64,000 bases of DNA from WTJH01 sp049889695 (GTDB taxonomy: Bacteria; Bacteroidota; Bacteroidia; Flavobacteriales; Flavobacteriaceae). The position numbers and the translations under genes were made by a program. The stretch covers positions 150,714 through 214,713 of the forward strand of contig JBMHCX010000013.1 of NCBI GenBank assembly GCA_049889695.1. Reading direction: 5' to 3'. Below, in pieces: positions 42,101 through 51,046 of the stretch; position 1 is the stretch's first letter; every line of letters begins with the position of its first letter. The notes beneath the pieces were generated by a model. That model did not search any database. It worked only from the letters and a program-made list of their open reading frames with translations, and was not told where the DNA came from.

Positions 42101-45095
42101 AATTATTCGCTCCAACATCTGAATAATCTCCAATGGCTATATTTCTATCGCCCGTAGTGTTGTTATCCAAAGCGCTTCGCCCAATCCCGATATTTTTTTG
42201 TCCGGAAGTATTGTTCTCTATGGCTAAATAGCCAAGAGCCACATTCTGAACTCCTGTGGTATTATCCTGAAGAGACTCTCGCCCCAGACCAACATTATAA
42301 CTACCGCTCGTATTGCTGTAGATGGATCTATAGCCAAATGCTACATTATCGCGCCCTCCAGCGTTCTGCAGTCCAATGGCTTGTCTTCCAATGGCAACGT
42401 TCTGAGATCCCGCAGAGCCAGATTGATTTAATGCAGATGTTCCGATGGCTATATTATGGTCTCCATTAGCATTTGCGGCAGCGGAATGACCAACTGCAAC
42501 ATTTGATGAACCGGTTGTTGTTCCCAGGCTATACACTCCTACCGCTACATTATTTGAGCCCGTCGTCAGATTGTCCAGGGCTTCCATCCCTATTGAAGTA
42601 TTCCGGGAGCCTGACGATAAACTATTTCCTGAACGATACCCAACAGACACATTTTCTTCCCCGGAGGAAATATTTTGTAGAGCTGAATAACCTACAGCAA
42701 TATTTCTATTAGCATTGCTTACATTTTCTAGGCTATTGGTTCCAACTGAAATATTGAATCTACCCGATGTAAGCTTAGATAATGCACTCTTCCCAAGAGC
42801 AACATTATCATCTCCTGTGGTAATGCTTTCCAATGCATCAAACCCTAATGCCGTATTCCTTTCCGCTAAACTGGTCGTAGCAGACGGGTCTTCCATGATA
42901 TAGATAGAAGTTCCCTCAATTAATCTGGGGGAGATTCCCTCTGTAACATCCTCAAACACCAAGGTCCCGGTGGAGGTGGACGAAACGGTTAATACCTGCC
43001 CTATTGTTCCGCGAGTCACTGGAAAAAGATACTGATTGCCAGCCTCTCCCACGCGAAGACCAATTGTCCCGGACACTGTTAATCCTGCCACCTGTATACT
43101 ATCGGTAGTAATAGTTCCTTGAGCCGTTACCTGAGCCAAAGTTTGCGTATCGGTATTGGCCAGTGTGCTCAGGTCTACAGTTATGGAAGCTGTGGTAATA
43201 TTTTCAGGTCTTAACTCAAGGGTTGTCCCACTTAACGCAGCGGCGATTGTTTGCGAATCTGTGGTGGCGATCGATAAAAAACTCAGCGTATTACTGGAAG
43301 TATAGGCCAATACCTGATTATCCACTGAAAGGGGTTCTGTTTGAGGAAGGGTATATCCCGTTGCAGAGTCTTGTCCAATAAAGAAGTTGTTGGAAGTATC
43401 GATTCCTGCCCAAGTATTTCCCGCTCTTTTAAATTCTAAATCAGAAGTATTGGCGTCGATATTTTGGGTGTAGACCGTCCCCAAAGCCTGAGAACTGGTT
43501 CCTAAATCAACTGCACTATTGGCGACCTCTATAGTGTTAGACACCGTGGCCCTTAAAACTAAAGTATCTGAATTACTGTTACCCAGTTCAATAGTGTCAT
43601 TGGAAAGTGAAGTGGCAATATTGATATCGCCTCCGTAAACATTGACATCTCCATCTGCAGAAAAATCCCCCACAGATATGGAACGTGTTGTTGTTCCTCC
43701 CAATGCAACAACATCATCAAAATTTTGACTTTCTAAGGAGCTGATAGAATTAAAATTTAGGGCATTCGTCCCGTTAAAAGTCAATACATCATTAATGCTC
43801 GCACCCGCCGTTGTCCCTGGGAAAATATAATAATCCCCTCCGGAAAAGCTTCCGATAAAAAATCGATTTTGGCCAAATCCCCCAATCTGTGTACTGCCTT
43901 GTTCAAACGTTATTTGAGGGACGGTCAAAGAACTTACCCCTGTGTTAAACACCAGGCTAGCTGTTTCTGAACGAATTTCTTTTGCAAATAGCTTTTCAAA
44001 AACATTGGCTGCCCGGCCCAATTCTGCCGTTGAATTCGCCGGTACTAATGATTTAAATATCTGAATAGGATCTGATGCTGCGGCTACAGGTACTCGAAGA
44101 TCGTTGACAGCATTCCATTGATTGGTCGTCCCATTCCAGGCCAAAGTATTCCCATCAGAAACCGTGAAGGGTAAAGAACGAATGGTAACACTGTTTCCGC
44201 CACTGATCGTCAATACATCTGAAATAAAACTCAAAGTTTGACTGTCTGTATTCGTATCGGTGAGGGTCACGCTGTTTCCTGCTGAAATGCTTAACACCTG
44301 ACCGACCAAACTCAACGTTTGGGAATCGGTCTCGGCCAAAGTAACACTGTTTCCTGATGAAATACTCAGCACTTGACCAGCTATACTTAAGGTTTGACTG
44401 TCTGTGTTCGCAGCAGTGCTTGGGAGGTTGACAGTGCCTCCATTGGTCAAGTTTAAAGTTGTCCCGGATAGGGTTAAGGTTTGGGAATCTGTACTCGCCA
44501 ACGCACTCAAATCGATGGTCTGACTCATCCCACCCGTGATGCCTATCGTTAATCGGTTGGTCGTATTATCAAAACTGGAGCCACTGATGTCTTGTTCATC
44601 TGTGTCGGTAAAAGCGGAAGTGATATTCCAAGAGCCCGTGGAAGTTGAATAGATATAGACCTTTCCATTTTCGGCTGGAGTAGGGTCTCCGGTAACGATG
44701 TGAATTAGACCGTCCGTAAGACTGGTTGTTGCTGTTCTGTCGGCCTGTGTTCCCGTTTGGGTGGGCAAAAGAGTTATGGCTACATTTCCGTTAGTTACAT
44801 TGGGCGATTGTCCGTTAACGCTGCGGACTTCCCCAAAACCAACCCAATTGGAGCCGTTGTAATTATAGAGTCCGGGGGTATTGTCGGTCTGGTAGATCAG
44901 TAATCCTGTTGCAGGGCTGGCGATTGCATTTCTCTGAGCTTCTGTAAGCCTCGGAATAAGGATCCCTTTATTATTCGAAGTAGCAACAATTTCTAATGCC
45001 GCAGAAGCATCCGGACTATTGGTCCCAATTCCTACCTGTGCCTTTAGCACATAGGTAAAACTCAATAATATAATAGTGAGTAACTTATTTCGCAT
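39183..45095 (-). CDS. Giant fibre protein with YadA-head-like repeats and C-terminal S74 chaperone domain
   Basis: A 1970-residue secreted protein. Signal peptide, then QVGIGTNSPDASAALEI, the usual start of Bacteroidota tail-fibre-like proteins. Repeated DTDSQTLSL modules cover about 160-320 and two blocks of short head repeats (NVAIGxxAL type) lie at about 740-1030 and 1340-1540. Two copies of a ~115-residue module (SDAPDIRFYKSRG and SDAPDIKFYKSRG) follow. The C-terminus has SSDYRLKE with the Ser1859-Lys1864 spacing of the peptidase S74 auto-cleaving chaperone and ends in a Gln-rich coiled coil. Trimeric, self-processing fibre is expected. No YadA barrel anchor is present. First gene of the operon with the TSP3 and PorP genes. 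Confidence 0.85.
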   Translation of the reverse strand: MRNKLLTIILLSFTYVLKAQVGIGTNSPDASAALEIVATSNNKGILIPRLTEAQRNAIASPATGLLIYQTDNTPGLYNYNGSNWVGFGEVRSVNGQSPNVTNGNVAITLLPTQTGTQADRTATTSLTDGLIHIVTGDPTPAENGKVYIYSTSTGSWNITSAFTDTDEQDISGSSFDNTTNRLTIGITGGMSQTIDLSALASTDSQTLTLSGTTLNLTNGGTVNLPSTAANTDSQTLSIAGQVLSISSGNSVTLAETDSQTLSLVGQVLSISAGNSVTLTDTNTDSQTLSFISDVLTISGGNSVTIRSLPFTVSDGNTLAWNGTTNQWNAVNDLRVPVAAASDPIQIFKSLVPANSTAELGRAANVFEKLFAKEIRSETASLVFNTGVSSLTVPQITFEQGSTQIGGFGQNRFFIGSFSGGDYYIFPGTTAGASINDVLTFNGTNALNFNSISSLESQNFDDVVALGGTTTRSISVGDFSADGDVNVYGGDINIATSLSNDTIELGNSNSDTLVLRATVSNTIEVANSAVDLGTSSQALGTVYTQNIDANTSDLEFKRAGNTWAGIDTSNNFFIGQDSATGYTLPQTEPLSVDNQVLAYTSSNTLSFLSIATTDSQTIAAALSGTTLELRPENITTASITVDLSTLANTDTQTLAQVTAQGTITTDSIQVAGLTVSGTIGLRVGEAGNQYLFPVTRGTIGQVLTVSSTSTGTLVFEDVTEGISPRLIEGTSIYIMEDPSATTSLAERNTALGFDALESITTGDDNVALGKSALSKLTSGRFNISVGTNSLENVSNANRNIAVGYSALQNISSGEENVSVGYRSGNSLSSGSRNTSIGMEALDNLTTGSNNVAVGVYSLGTTTGSSNVAVGHSAAANANGDHNIAIGTSALNQSGSAGSQNVAIGRQAIGLQNAGGRDNVAFGYRSIYSNTSGSYNVGLGRESLQDNTTGVQNVALGYLAIENNTSGQKNIGIGRSALDNNTTGDRNIAIGDYSDVGANNLSNAIAIGASARVNASNSIRLGNNDITSLVTSGTLTLDQVVYPNIIGSTGQVLTVSSTTGQLYFEDATTNTDTQTLAQVTAQGSQTTDNIQVGGLRSTSYLVVQGSSSLDGEVTLGGAASDDITFQGRIANSLEFKTTGNSIATSSTPTTDIFTNALKGGSGTDLTIDANSSAQEIEFANNGNTKAGVNSTTFYVGDNTNYYKFPIGTTPRVAGQALTVSSSTDELYFATIPTLPVSTNEGAVLRWNGSSWVETTDFRIAPGSGFSPSTAIWTNQSIIPRAASLNLGQSGDGFVEIYGDSYISSQNSITLGNDLGEFVYLKFEDDTHGSFVFNEKAADVGGRNTAFGYRTLNTTSGDGDNVAIGYDVLNGGFGAGSRNVGIGRSALALNSGSQNVAIGNQAAGSQTGGADNVAIGAFSLQNNLTGEKNVAMGTESLQDNTSDDNVAIGYQALLQNSSGNQNTALGSQALELTTTGSDNVALGYAALNTNTTGSGNIGIGDGADVRNNNMNNAIAIGQDAEVRFSNSIQLGNSLVTTVTTAGVISATGFMDTSLGDKNEILVVGDNSRITSTDLLTIDGTNNHVGIATSVPSVTLHMVGEATETSQIRLDQHNSDSDAPDIRFYKSRGSQSAPTAVANNDFLAAFNSFAYDGTSYVGAGNMRWYADGTDGDSYFRINTRVGGTDATRIEIDANGDIDIANNLLVDGRLGIGTSVPSETFHVVGESDQSTVIRFEQNNNGSDAPDIKFYKSRGTNASPSAVANSDNLAFLNMFAHDGSNYVHSGAAGWTSTGTDGNSAYHIQTMVSGTRAQRFAIDSNGNSNILGYLDVESNTAGNFVEFILSGTQRGSINVTTSATSYNTSSDYRLKEDFQDFNGLNLVDAIKVYDYKWKEDGSRSYGVKAHELQQVIPYTVTGEKDGEDMQMVDYSKLVPVLTKALQEQQEQIETQQQQLESQADQIQALKEMVEQLIEAQE
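40480..42880 (-). repeat. Coding repeats: YadA-head-like blocks in the minus-strand fibre gene
   Basis: Two runs of degenerate in-frame repeats of about 63-72 bases, each encoding an NVAIGxxAL-type segment followed by LxNNTTGS. The first occupies about 41990-42880, the second 40480-41080, separated by a unique stretch encoding other domains. They are protein-level repeats, not a CRISPR or tandem satellite. Confidence 0.7.
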
Positions 45096-45110
45096 AAAGG
45101 TAGATTTTCA

Positions 45111-45118
45111 CAAAGTTA
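45111..45118 (-). promoter_or_regulatory. -7 box of the fibre/TSP3/PorP operon
   Basis: TAACTTTG on the minus strand, 15 bases before the ATG at 45095, matches TAnnTTTG. No TTG element was seen upstream at normal distance. Confidence 0.45.
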
Positions 45119-45159
45119 AACGAAATAACAGTCTATTGGACGGGACAGAATATATTTTT

Positions 45160-47835
45160 TTAAAGGTTATAGGTTAACGTCGCTAAAAAATATCGGGGCT
45201 GGACATAATACAAAGATGTGGTATTGTAAAAGGCATTAAAACTATCGGAGTTGATCGACTGATTATTGGTCAGGTTCGTTGCTTCTAGTTTGTATTCCCA
45301 AGGGGAATCTTTTTTCCGATAACTCAGAGTCGCTTCTAAAAAGGCATATTCATTCAACACCTGCTCGGGAGTACGGTAGCGGTAAGCGCTATAATCGGCA
45401 TTGAACAACCAATTTTTCCCCAATACTGCATCTAAACGAATAAACGGCCGCTCCGTAAAGAACTGAGATGCTACCCCCCCGTTGTCGTAACGGTTGTTGG
45501 TCAGATTATATCCCAATTCAATGTTAGGAGCTTGTTTAAAGTTCGTCGACAAACTCGCCTGATAATTTTGTGTCAGTGAAGTTGATCGATTGGCTTGCTG
45601 ATTGATCTGATTAAACAACTCTGAATAGGACAAACGTATTCTCGCATCGAGTTTCCACTTCCGGAAACGTTTCTGAAATCGACCAAAACCTGAATATACC
45701 TCGTCTGCAAAAGATGAGTTTTGAACCGATCGAACCTGATTAATCCCCCGCAGCTGTACATCCCCCTTAATGGCATCTAAGCGTTTGCTATAATTTAAAT
45801 TACCTATAAGTGTGGTGAAATTAAACATATTATAATTAAAATAATTTATGCTATAATTATGAAATACAGCATTTTTGATATTCCGATTTCCACTAAAAAA
45901 TGAATTATAATTTTGGAATACAAAGCCTCTTGCAATATTGGAAACATCGGTAAACTCGTTCGTCATCCGATAGGTAAGTCGCAAATTTTCGCTTGATCTA
46001 AACTTTAACATCAGTTGAACATTGGGCACTAATCGGTTCAGTTCCATTTCCATTAGACTGCCTTGTTGACGATCTTTTACACGATAATTGTGCAGTGTCA
46101 AACCGGAGTCAAACGTAAAAATCCCTTTAACAAACCGATAGTTTACCCGACCAAAGATATCTTGTATCCGATACCATGCAGCATTGTTGAGCTCCGTTTG
46201 CTCAAAAGCGAGTAGCGTCCCATCATCTAAGCGCTGGAAAAGACCCGAATTCAACTCTTGAGTACTTTGCTTATAACCGATAGAGCTGCGTAAATTATTC
46301 TTCTTATCCCACAACCAATAATGATCTAGCGTTATATCGAATTGCCGATTATTGGTGATTTTATTTTGATGAATGTTGAAGCGGTCTTCGGTCGTAGCCA
46401 CCGGAAGGCCCCCGAAAGGTTGTTGCCCGCGGATGGTGTTGTAAAAAGGATTTTGGGTACTGTGAACATACCGACTTTCAAGCGAAAATATGTGCTTGTC
46501 GTTCAAGGTATAATAGGCGTTCAAATTCTGATTCCATGAATTCGGGGTCTGGCCCGTTCGGGTAAGTATACTGTCCTGCACAGATGCCCGCGTTTGCAAA
46601 TCGGAAAACTCGTCCTCCTTACTCGATTTAAACAACAGATCATAATTGAGTTGAAGACGCTCATCCGGATGGTAAGCAGCGCTTAATTTAACCGCCTGAT
46701 TGGAACTTTCTTGGTCAATTATTTCTTGGGTGTTTTCGGTAACATCAGAGGTGTTGTACTGTCGTAGTTGAGCATTTTCCAGATCAATATCGCTGCGAGA
46801 AGCAATTACAAAACCGCTAAATTCCAATGCCTCGATTGGCGAATAACTAAAGTTAAACGCAGCAAATTGAGTAGCGATCTGTTGCGCACGATTATTGGTC
46901 AGATTGGTGAGTCCCAATCCATCACCCGCTTGGCGGATAGACGTCCCCCCACCCTGCTGGAAGCCTTGAAAGCCTCCCGTAAGGTTGAAGTAATCGCGTG
47001 GTGTCAACGGACTAATGCCCATATTATTTAGACTCCCAATGGTGTTGAGACTGTATTTTGGGGAATAGTAAAAGATTTTTGGGTTCAATAAATAGCGTTC
47101 TTCAGGACCTCCCCCCTGGTTAATTGAGCCAAACCAAAAATTCTTTTTCCCTTCTTTAAGTTGTATGTTTAGGGCGATGTTGTCTTCGTTATCAGAAACA
47201 TTTCTCAACTGGCTCACCTCCGTGAAATTTCTTAGAACTTCCACTTTTGAAACCGCATCTGCAGGGATATTTTCTTGGGCAAGTTTAGAGTCTCCGTCGA
47301 AAAAATCTTTTCCCTCCACCATGACCTTTGAGACTTCTTTCCCTTCCACCTCAATTTGCCCATCGTCGGTTACTTCAACCCCAGGCAAATTCTCCAAAAT
47401 ATCGCCCAGCTTACGTTCACTACCGTCTGAAAATGCGTCAGCGCTATAGACGATAGTATCGCCCTTTATGGTTACCGGCATTTCATAGGTAAGCTCAACC
47501 TCGTCTAATGTTTGAGGGTCTGCGACCATGGTAAAGGTGACCGTTTTACTTTTCGTAATATTCACTCTTTTATTGATCGATTTATATCCTAAATAGCTGA
47601 TTTGAATGATATAATCGACATTTTTCTCAAGTTTCAGTTCAAAATAACCTTGGTAGTCAGAAATGGCAAAATCGTCCATGATTTGCGTATCGGCTTGAAG
47701 CGCCAATACGTTTGCTGCCGTCACTGCTTGTTGTAAACTATCTTGGATTTTCCCTGAATACTGAGCGTACTGCGCCATAAGGCTGCCCCAACTAAAGACA
47801 CTCAATAGAAAGGCGAATAAATGCTTTTGAATCAT
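45160..47835 (-). CDS. TonB-dependent receptor-like outer-membrane protein
   Basis: An 891-residue outer-membrane protein. Signal peptide (ends SLMAQYA), then a CarboxypepD_reg-like Ig-fold domain (about 25-105, with ISYLGYKSINKRV), a plug-like region with LENLPGVEVTDDGQIEVEG and VEVLRNF, and a long C-terminal beta-barrel with alternating aromatic strands. The barrel ends with FLATLTYNL. No TonB box was identified by eye. It is coupled by a four-base overlap to the GLPGLI gene, a pairing common in Flavobacteriia. The imported or exported cargo is unknown; a GLPGLI partner suggests a metal- or peptide-related role, but this is conjecture. Confidence 0.85.
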   Translation of the reverse strand: MIQKHLFAFLLSVFSWGSLMAQYAQYSGKIQDSLQQAVTAANVLALQADTQIMDDFAISDYQGYFELKLEKNVDYIIQISYLGYKSINKRVNITKSKTVTFTMVADPQTLDEVELTYEMPVTIKGDTIVYSADAFSDGSERKLGDILENLPGVEVTDDGQIEVEGKEVSKVMVEGKDFFDGDSKLAQENIPADAVSKVEVLRNFTEVSQLRNVSDNEDNIALNIQLKEGKKNFWFGSINQGGGPEERYLLNPKIFYYSPKYSLNTIGSLNNMGISPLTPRDYFNLTGGFQGFQQGGGTSIRQAGDGLGLTNLTNNRAQQIATQFAAFNFSYSPIEALEFSGFVIASRSDIDLENAQLRQYNTSDVTENTQEIIDQESSNQAVKLSAAYHPDERLQLNYDLLFKSSKEDEFSDLQTRASVQDSILTRTGQTPNSWNQNLNAYYTLNDKHIFSLESRYVHSTQNPFYNTIRGQQPFGGLPVATTEDRFNIHQNKITNNRQFDITLDHYWLWDKKNNLRSSIGYKQSTQELNSGLFQRLDDGTLLAFEQTELNNAAWYRIQDIFGRVNYRFVKGIFTFDSGLTLHNYRVKDRQQGSLMEMELNRLVPNVQLMLKFRSSENLRLTYRMTNEFTDVSNIARGFVFQNYNSFFSGNRNIKNAVFHNYSINYFNYNMFNFTTLIGNLNYSKRLDAIKGDVQLRGINQVRSVQNSSFADEVYSGFGRFQKRFRKWKLDARIRLSYSELFNQINQQANRSTSLTQNYQASLSTNFKQAPNIELGYNLTNNRYDNGGVASQFFTERPFIRLDAVLGKNWLFNADYSAYRYRTPEQVLNEYAFLEATLSYRKKDSPWEYKLEATNLTNNQSINSDSFNAFYNTTSLYYVQPRYFLATLTYNL

Positions 47836-48665
47836 CCGCTTATGAAAATTCGTTGACCTTGGGCTCTCCCGGAATTATTGCGAAAACGCTCCCGCATTTC
47901 TTCCATTTGTTTTTGTTGAATTTCTTCAAAGTCTTTTTGGTTGACCACTTTCCCTTTTTTAGGGGCTTCAATCGCCTTTTTTTCTTTTGAGTTCATTACC
48001 ACTTGTGTACACAAAGTCGTTGCATTGCCATCGCTTAACTCTAATATTAAACCGGGAAGTCCCGTCCATTGCTCTGGCCCCATAGAAACGGGGATCTGAG
48101 GCGTATACCAAGCGACTACTTCTACCTCTTCTTCTTCCATCGGCGGCGCTTCTCCACGTCTAGCTCTCTGTCCTGGACGAAACATTGGGCGACGTACAGT
48201 CTGCGTATAAGTAGCTTTGAAACAATTGTAATTCCCAATTTTTTTAGTCTCCTGTGTCATTTGCCATTTGGGCCGTTCTATCGAATCTTGAATCAGAAAA
48301 AATTTCCCCATCAATTCTACCTGGCGGGTATATTGTTGGCGAGCAATGTCCACATGTAATTTACCTGAACCGCCTGCTCCCATCATTCGAAAGCGCATCC
48401 CTCCTCTTCCGCCTGGGGTCTGAGGACTGAGAGAAGCTTCGCTTTGATAAATCGATGATGTACGGTTAAACGTGAGCTTGTGGGTCGACTCCGAAAATTG
48501 TTTCATTCGCTCTCGAATCATTTTTTTCTGCTGCTCGCTCATCTGAGCTTCATCCAGATTCACCGAAAAGTTTCGTTTGGTAACATAAGTTGCCTCTCCC
48601 TGAAAGTCTTGAGCGTGGAGAGGAATGACGAAAGCAAGACACAATAGTTGTAAGAAATATTTCAT
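47832..48665 (-). CDS. GLPGLI family protein
   Basis: A 277-residue secreted protein with signal peptide (MKYFLQLLCLAFVIPLHA). The family signature PEQWTGLPGLILEL lies at about residue 203. The central part is rich in Met, Gly and Arg (GGRGGMRFRMMGAGGSG; RPMFRPGQRARRG). The function is undefined. The ATG at 48665 is chosen; the longer frame would use a TTG at 48683 and lengthen the signal needlessly. A TAATTTTG box (48681-48688) just upstream supports a start here. It is co-translated with the TonB receptor gene. Confidence 0.88.
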   Translation of the reverse strand: MKYFLQLLCLAFVIPLHAQDFQGEATYVTKRNFSVNLDEAQMSEQQKKMIRERMKQFSESTHKLTFNRTSSIYQSEASLSPQTPGGRGGMRFRMMGAGGSGKLHVDIARQQYTRQVELMGKFFLIQDSIERPKWQMTQETKKIGNYNCFKATYTQTVRRPMFRPGQRARRGEAPPMEEEEVEVVAWYTPQIPVSMGPEQWTGLPGLILELSDGNATTLCTQVVMNSKEKKAIEAPKKGKVVNQKDFEEIQQKQMEEMRERFRNNSGRAQGQRIFISG

Positions 48666-48680
48666 GAAGGGTGTTTTTAT

Positions 48681-48688
48681 CAAAATTA
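48681..48688 (-). promoter_or_regulatory. -7 box of the GLPGLI/TonB-receptor operon
   Basis: TAATTTTG on the minus strand matches TAnnTTTG and ends 15 bases before the ATG at 48665. It overlaps the TTG that would open the longer frame at 48683, making that start unlikely. Confidence 0.45.
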
Positions 48689-48733
48689 TTTAATTCTGGA
48701 TCTCGTTGTTGAAGCTTTAACAAAAAATTAGGT

Positions 48734-49420
48734 TTAAGTCCTATCGTTTAGACCCGTTGGAATACAAATCATTTGAAAATTTTCCCAAGACGTTTGAGTA
48801 TCTGTGTTTAAAAACTCATAGCAGCGCTTTTCTCCATCGGAAAATTGAAGGCGCTTGATAAAAGCAGTGGGGACTGTTGCCCCGGAAGGCAAGCGAATGG
48901 TATCTTTTTCGAACAGCAATTCGATCCGAACCTTTACAGGTCCTCTGGTTTTGGCCCAACGGCGGACTTGTTCCTCCAATGCTGCCCATTCGCCTCGATT
49001 GAGCTGATCTTTTTGGAGAGCGATATTCGTATACGAAAAAGTAGCTTTTAAATTTTCATAACTATCTGTAAATGATCCGGCCGGAGCCATATGGCCGCGA
49101 TCCCAAGGATTGTCGTAATAGTCGGCATCGTCCGAAGTATGGACGCTTGGATCTGTTCGAAAGCGAAGGCCTTTCCGATCTGCTTTTTTAACTATATCCC
49201 GAACGGTGTACTCTACCCAGTTCGGCTGTTCATAAATTTCATTGTAAGAGACCCGATAAACGCGCTCATCAAGGATTACTTCTGCCTTTCTTGAAGCATG
49301 GTTAAGGTGCTTTTGATCATTTCTGTTTAAGTCATTGAGGACCGAAACTCCAAAAAATCCAACCGTAGAACTAAACAAGAAAAGCGCAATCAGACGGACG
49401 GCTACTTTTATTTTAAGCAT
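48734..49420 (-). CDS. Secreted DNA/RNA non-specific endonuclease (NUC family)
   Basis: A 228-residue protein with an N-terminal membrane or signal helix (about 8-28) and a beta-beta-alpha-metal nuclease domain. The catalytic motif is DRGHMAPAGSF (107-117, His110) and the metal-binding Asn lies in LNRGEWAALEE (about 140-150). These are the NucA/EndoG-type residues for magnesium-dependent cleavage of DNA and RNA. Periplasmic or envelope-exposed action is expected, for nutrient scavenging or defence against extracellular DNA. It stands alone, divergent from the HAD gene. Confidence 0.85.
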   Translation of the reverse strand: MLKIKVAVRLIALFLFSSTVGFFGVSVLNDLNRNDQKHLNHASRKAEVILDERVYRVSYNEIYEQPNWVEYTVRDIVKKADRKGLRFRTDPSVHTSDDADYYDNPWDRGHMAPAGSFTDSYENLKATFSYTNIALQKDQLNRGEWAALEEQVRRWAKTRGPVKVRIELLFEKDTIRLPSGATVPTAFIKRLQFSDGEKRCYEFLNTDTQTSWENFQMICIPTGLNDRT

Positions 49421-49520
49421 TTTTGAAAGTACAACTTTTCTAGTATTTATCCTTTTGCCAACAAATAGGGAAACTATCCTGTTTTTACACTAAATTGAAG
49501 TCCCTGAACAATACAATTCG

Positions 49521-50306
49521 ATGAGTACTCCAATCAAAGGGATATTGTTAGATCTCGACGGTGTTTTTTACATGGACAATCAACTGATCCATGGTGCCCA
49601 AAGCAGTATACGCTATTTGCGGGAAAATAAGATCCCCTATCGCTTTGTGACCAACAACAGCCAACTGCCCAGAAAAGGGATCGCCAAAAAACTTCAAACC
49701 TTAGGCTTGGAAATCTACCCCGATGAAATTCTGAGCGCCAACTATCTTGGGGTTTTATACCTTCAAAAAAAAACTTACAAAAATGTGCGTTTAATACTAC
49801 AACCTTCTGGTTTAGAGGACTATGAATCTATCCCACAAACAGTTATAGAACCCGATCATATTCTGATTGGAGACATTGGCGAAACTTGGACTTTTGCATT
49901 GATAAATGAACTGATGCAACAAATATTAGCAGGAGCAGGTATAATTGCACTGCACAAAGGTCGCTATTTTGCGACTCAAAACGGCCTCCAGATCGACGCA
50001 GGGGCTTTTGTTGCCGGTTTGGAATATGTGACCCATACAAAAGCAGTCGTATTGGGAAAACCTGAGGAAGATTTTTTCCGGCTAGCACTCGAGGAAATAG
50101 GTTGCGGTCCTGAAGAGACGCTTATGGTAGGAGATGATCTTTACAACGATATCTGGGGAGCACAAAATGTAGGGATTCAAGCCGCTTTAGTCCGTACGGG
50201 AAAATATAGGGCCGATTGGGAAAAACATCCTGAAATACGACCAGATCATGTTTTACCGAGCATTGCAGCTCTCCCCATGTTTTTAGACCTCAACTTCAGC
50301 AGCTAG
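49521..50306 (+). CDS. HAD-IIA family phosphatase
   Basis: A 261-residue HAD-superfamily hydrolase. ILLDLDGVFYMDN holds the two catalytic aspartates, RFVTNNSQLPRKG is motif II with the IIA-type cap following, VLGKPEEDFF contains the lysine and MVGDDLYNDIWGAQNVG the acidic motif IV. These are the features of the NagD/phosphoglycolate phosphatase-like group; the substrate is not predictable. Its 3' end overlaps the convergent Rossmann gene by 24 bases. Confidence 0.88.
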   Translation: MSTPIKGILLDLDGVFYMDNQLIHGAQSSIRYLRENKIPYRFVTNNSQLPRKGIAKKLQTLGLEIYPDEILSANYLGVLYLQKKTYKNVRLILQPSGLEDYESIPQTVIEPDHILIGDIGETWTFALINELMQQILAGAGIIALHKGRYFATQNGLQIDAGAFVAGLEYVTHTKAVVLGKPEEDFFRLALEEIGCGPEETLMVGDDLYNDIWGAQNVGIQAALVRTGKYRADWEKHPEIRPDHVLPSIAALPMFLDLNFSS

Positions 50307-50954
50307 CGCATTGATCTGTGCGTTCTCGAGATGTTTATTTTCCAAAGGCCTTTGAACACAGCGAATCATTGCTAATCCCAGTGTTGTTGTCGTCGAGATA
50401 TTTTTAGAACGCAACAGTAAAGGGAAAAAGGGTCGCATAAGCATATATACGGCATTATACCAAGCTGTTCGAGAGCGGATTCCTTTTTGTGGTAGTATCA
50501 CTCCTGGACGAAACATATAAGCATCTTTAAATCCGCGGGAGAGGATGTAGTTCTCTGCTTTCCCCTTGATTCGCGCCCACTGCACGCGCCCTTTTTCACT
50601 GCTGTCTGTTCCCTGACCCGAAACATAGGTAAACACCATATTCGGTTGCTTCTGATAGAGCTCATCGGCGATGGTCACAGTGATGTCGACCGTAATTTTC
50701 TGATAAACCGCTGTATCTACCCCCACAGATGAAATCCCCATACAATAGAAACAAGCATCCAGACGGCTCCAGTCCTCTGAAAGAGTATTAAACTGCTGAA
50801 AATCTTCCAGGATTATTGCCTTTAACTTGGCGTGTTCAAGATTTAAAGGAGCCCGACTAAGCGTAGTTACCTCTTCCACAGCTGAGTGCTCCAAGCATTC
50901 TTTTAAAACGGCTTGACCCACCATTCCGCTAGCACCGATAATAAGAATTTTCAT
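50283..50954 (-). CDS. NAD(P)H-binding Rossmann oxidoreductase-like protein
   Basis: A 223-residue single-domain Rossmann protein of the HTATIP2/NmrA-like atypical SDR type, with ILIIGASGMVGQAVLKE at the start, FYCMGISSVG and TYVSGQGTDSSEKGRVQWARIKGKAE in the middle (a Ser-x-x-Tyr/Lys-like arrangement). The end of the protein is hydrophobic around residues 165-180 (YMLMRPFFPLLL). Electron donor or nucleotide-sensing roles are both possible. The gene converges on the HAD gene with a 24-base overlap. Confidence 0.82.
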   Translation of the reverse strand: MKILIIGASGMVGQAVLKECLEHSAVEEVTTLSRAPLNLEHAKLKAIILEDFQQFNTLSEDWSRLDACFYCMGISSVGVDTAVYQKITVDITVTIADELYQKQPNMVFTYVSGQGTDSSEKGRVQWARIKGKAENYILSRGFKDAYMFRPGVILPQKGIRSRTAWYNAVYMLMRPFFPLLLRSKNISTTTTLGLAMIRCVQRPLENKHLENAQINALAAEVEV

Positions 50955-51018
50955 AAGCGATTATTGATCCTAAATGTATATAAAACTTCAGGAATACCTT
51001 ATACTCGATTGAGTTTGA

Positions 51019-51026
51019 TATATTTG
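51019..51026 (+). promoter_or_regulatory. -7 box of the DUF1028 gene
   Basis: TATATTTG matches TAnnTTTG and lies 20 bases before the ATG at 51047. A TTG at the expected distance is not obvious. Confidence 0.4.
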
Positions 51027-51046
51027 AAAGAATCATAATTATCGAT

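Noticed and set aside
39183..45095. Type V (YadA) autotransporter
   Set aside because: Head-like repeats are present but there is no C-terminal YadA barrel; the C-terminus is an S74 chaperone and coiled coil.
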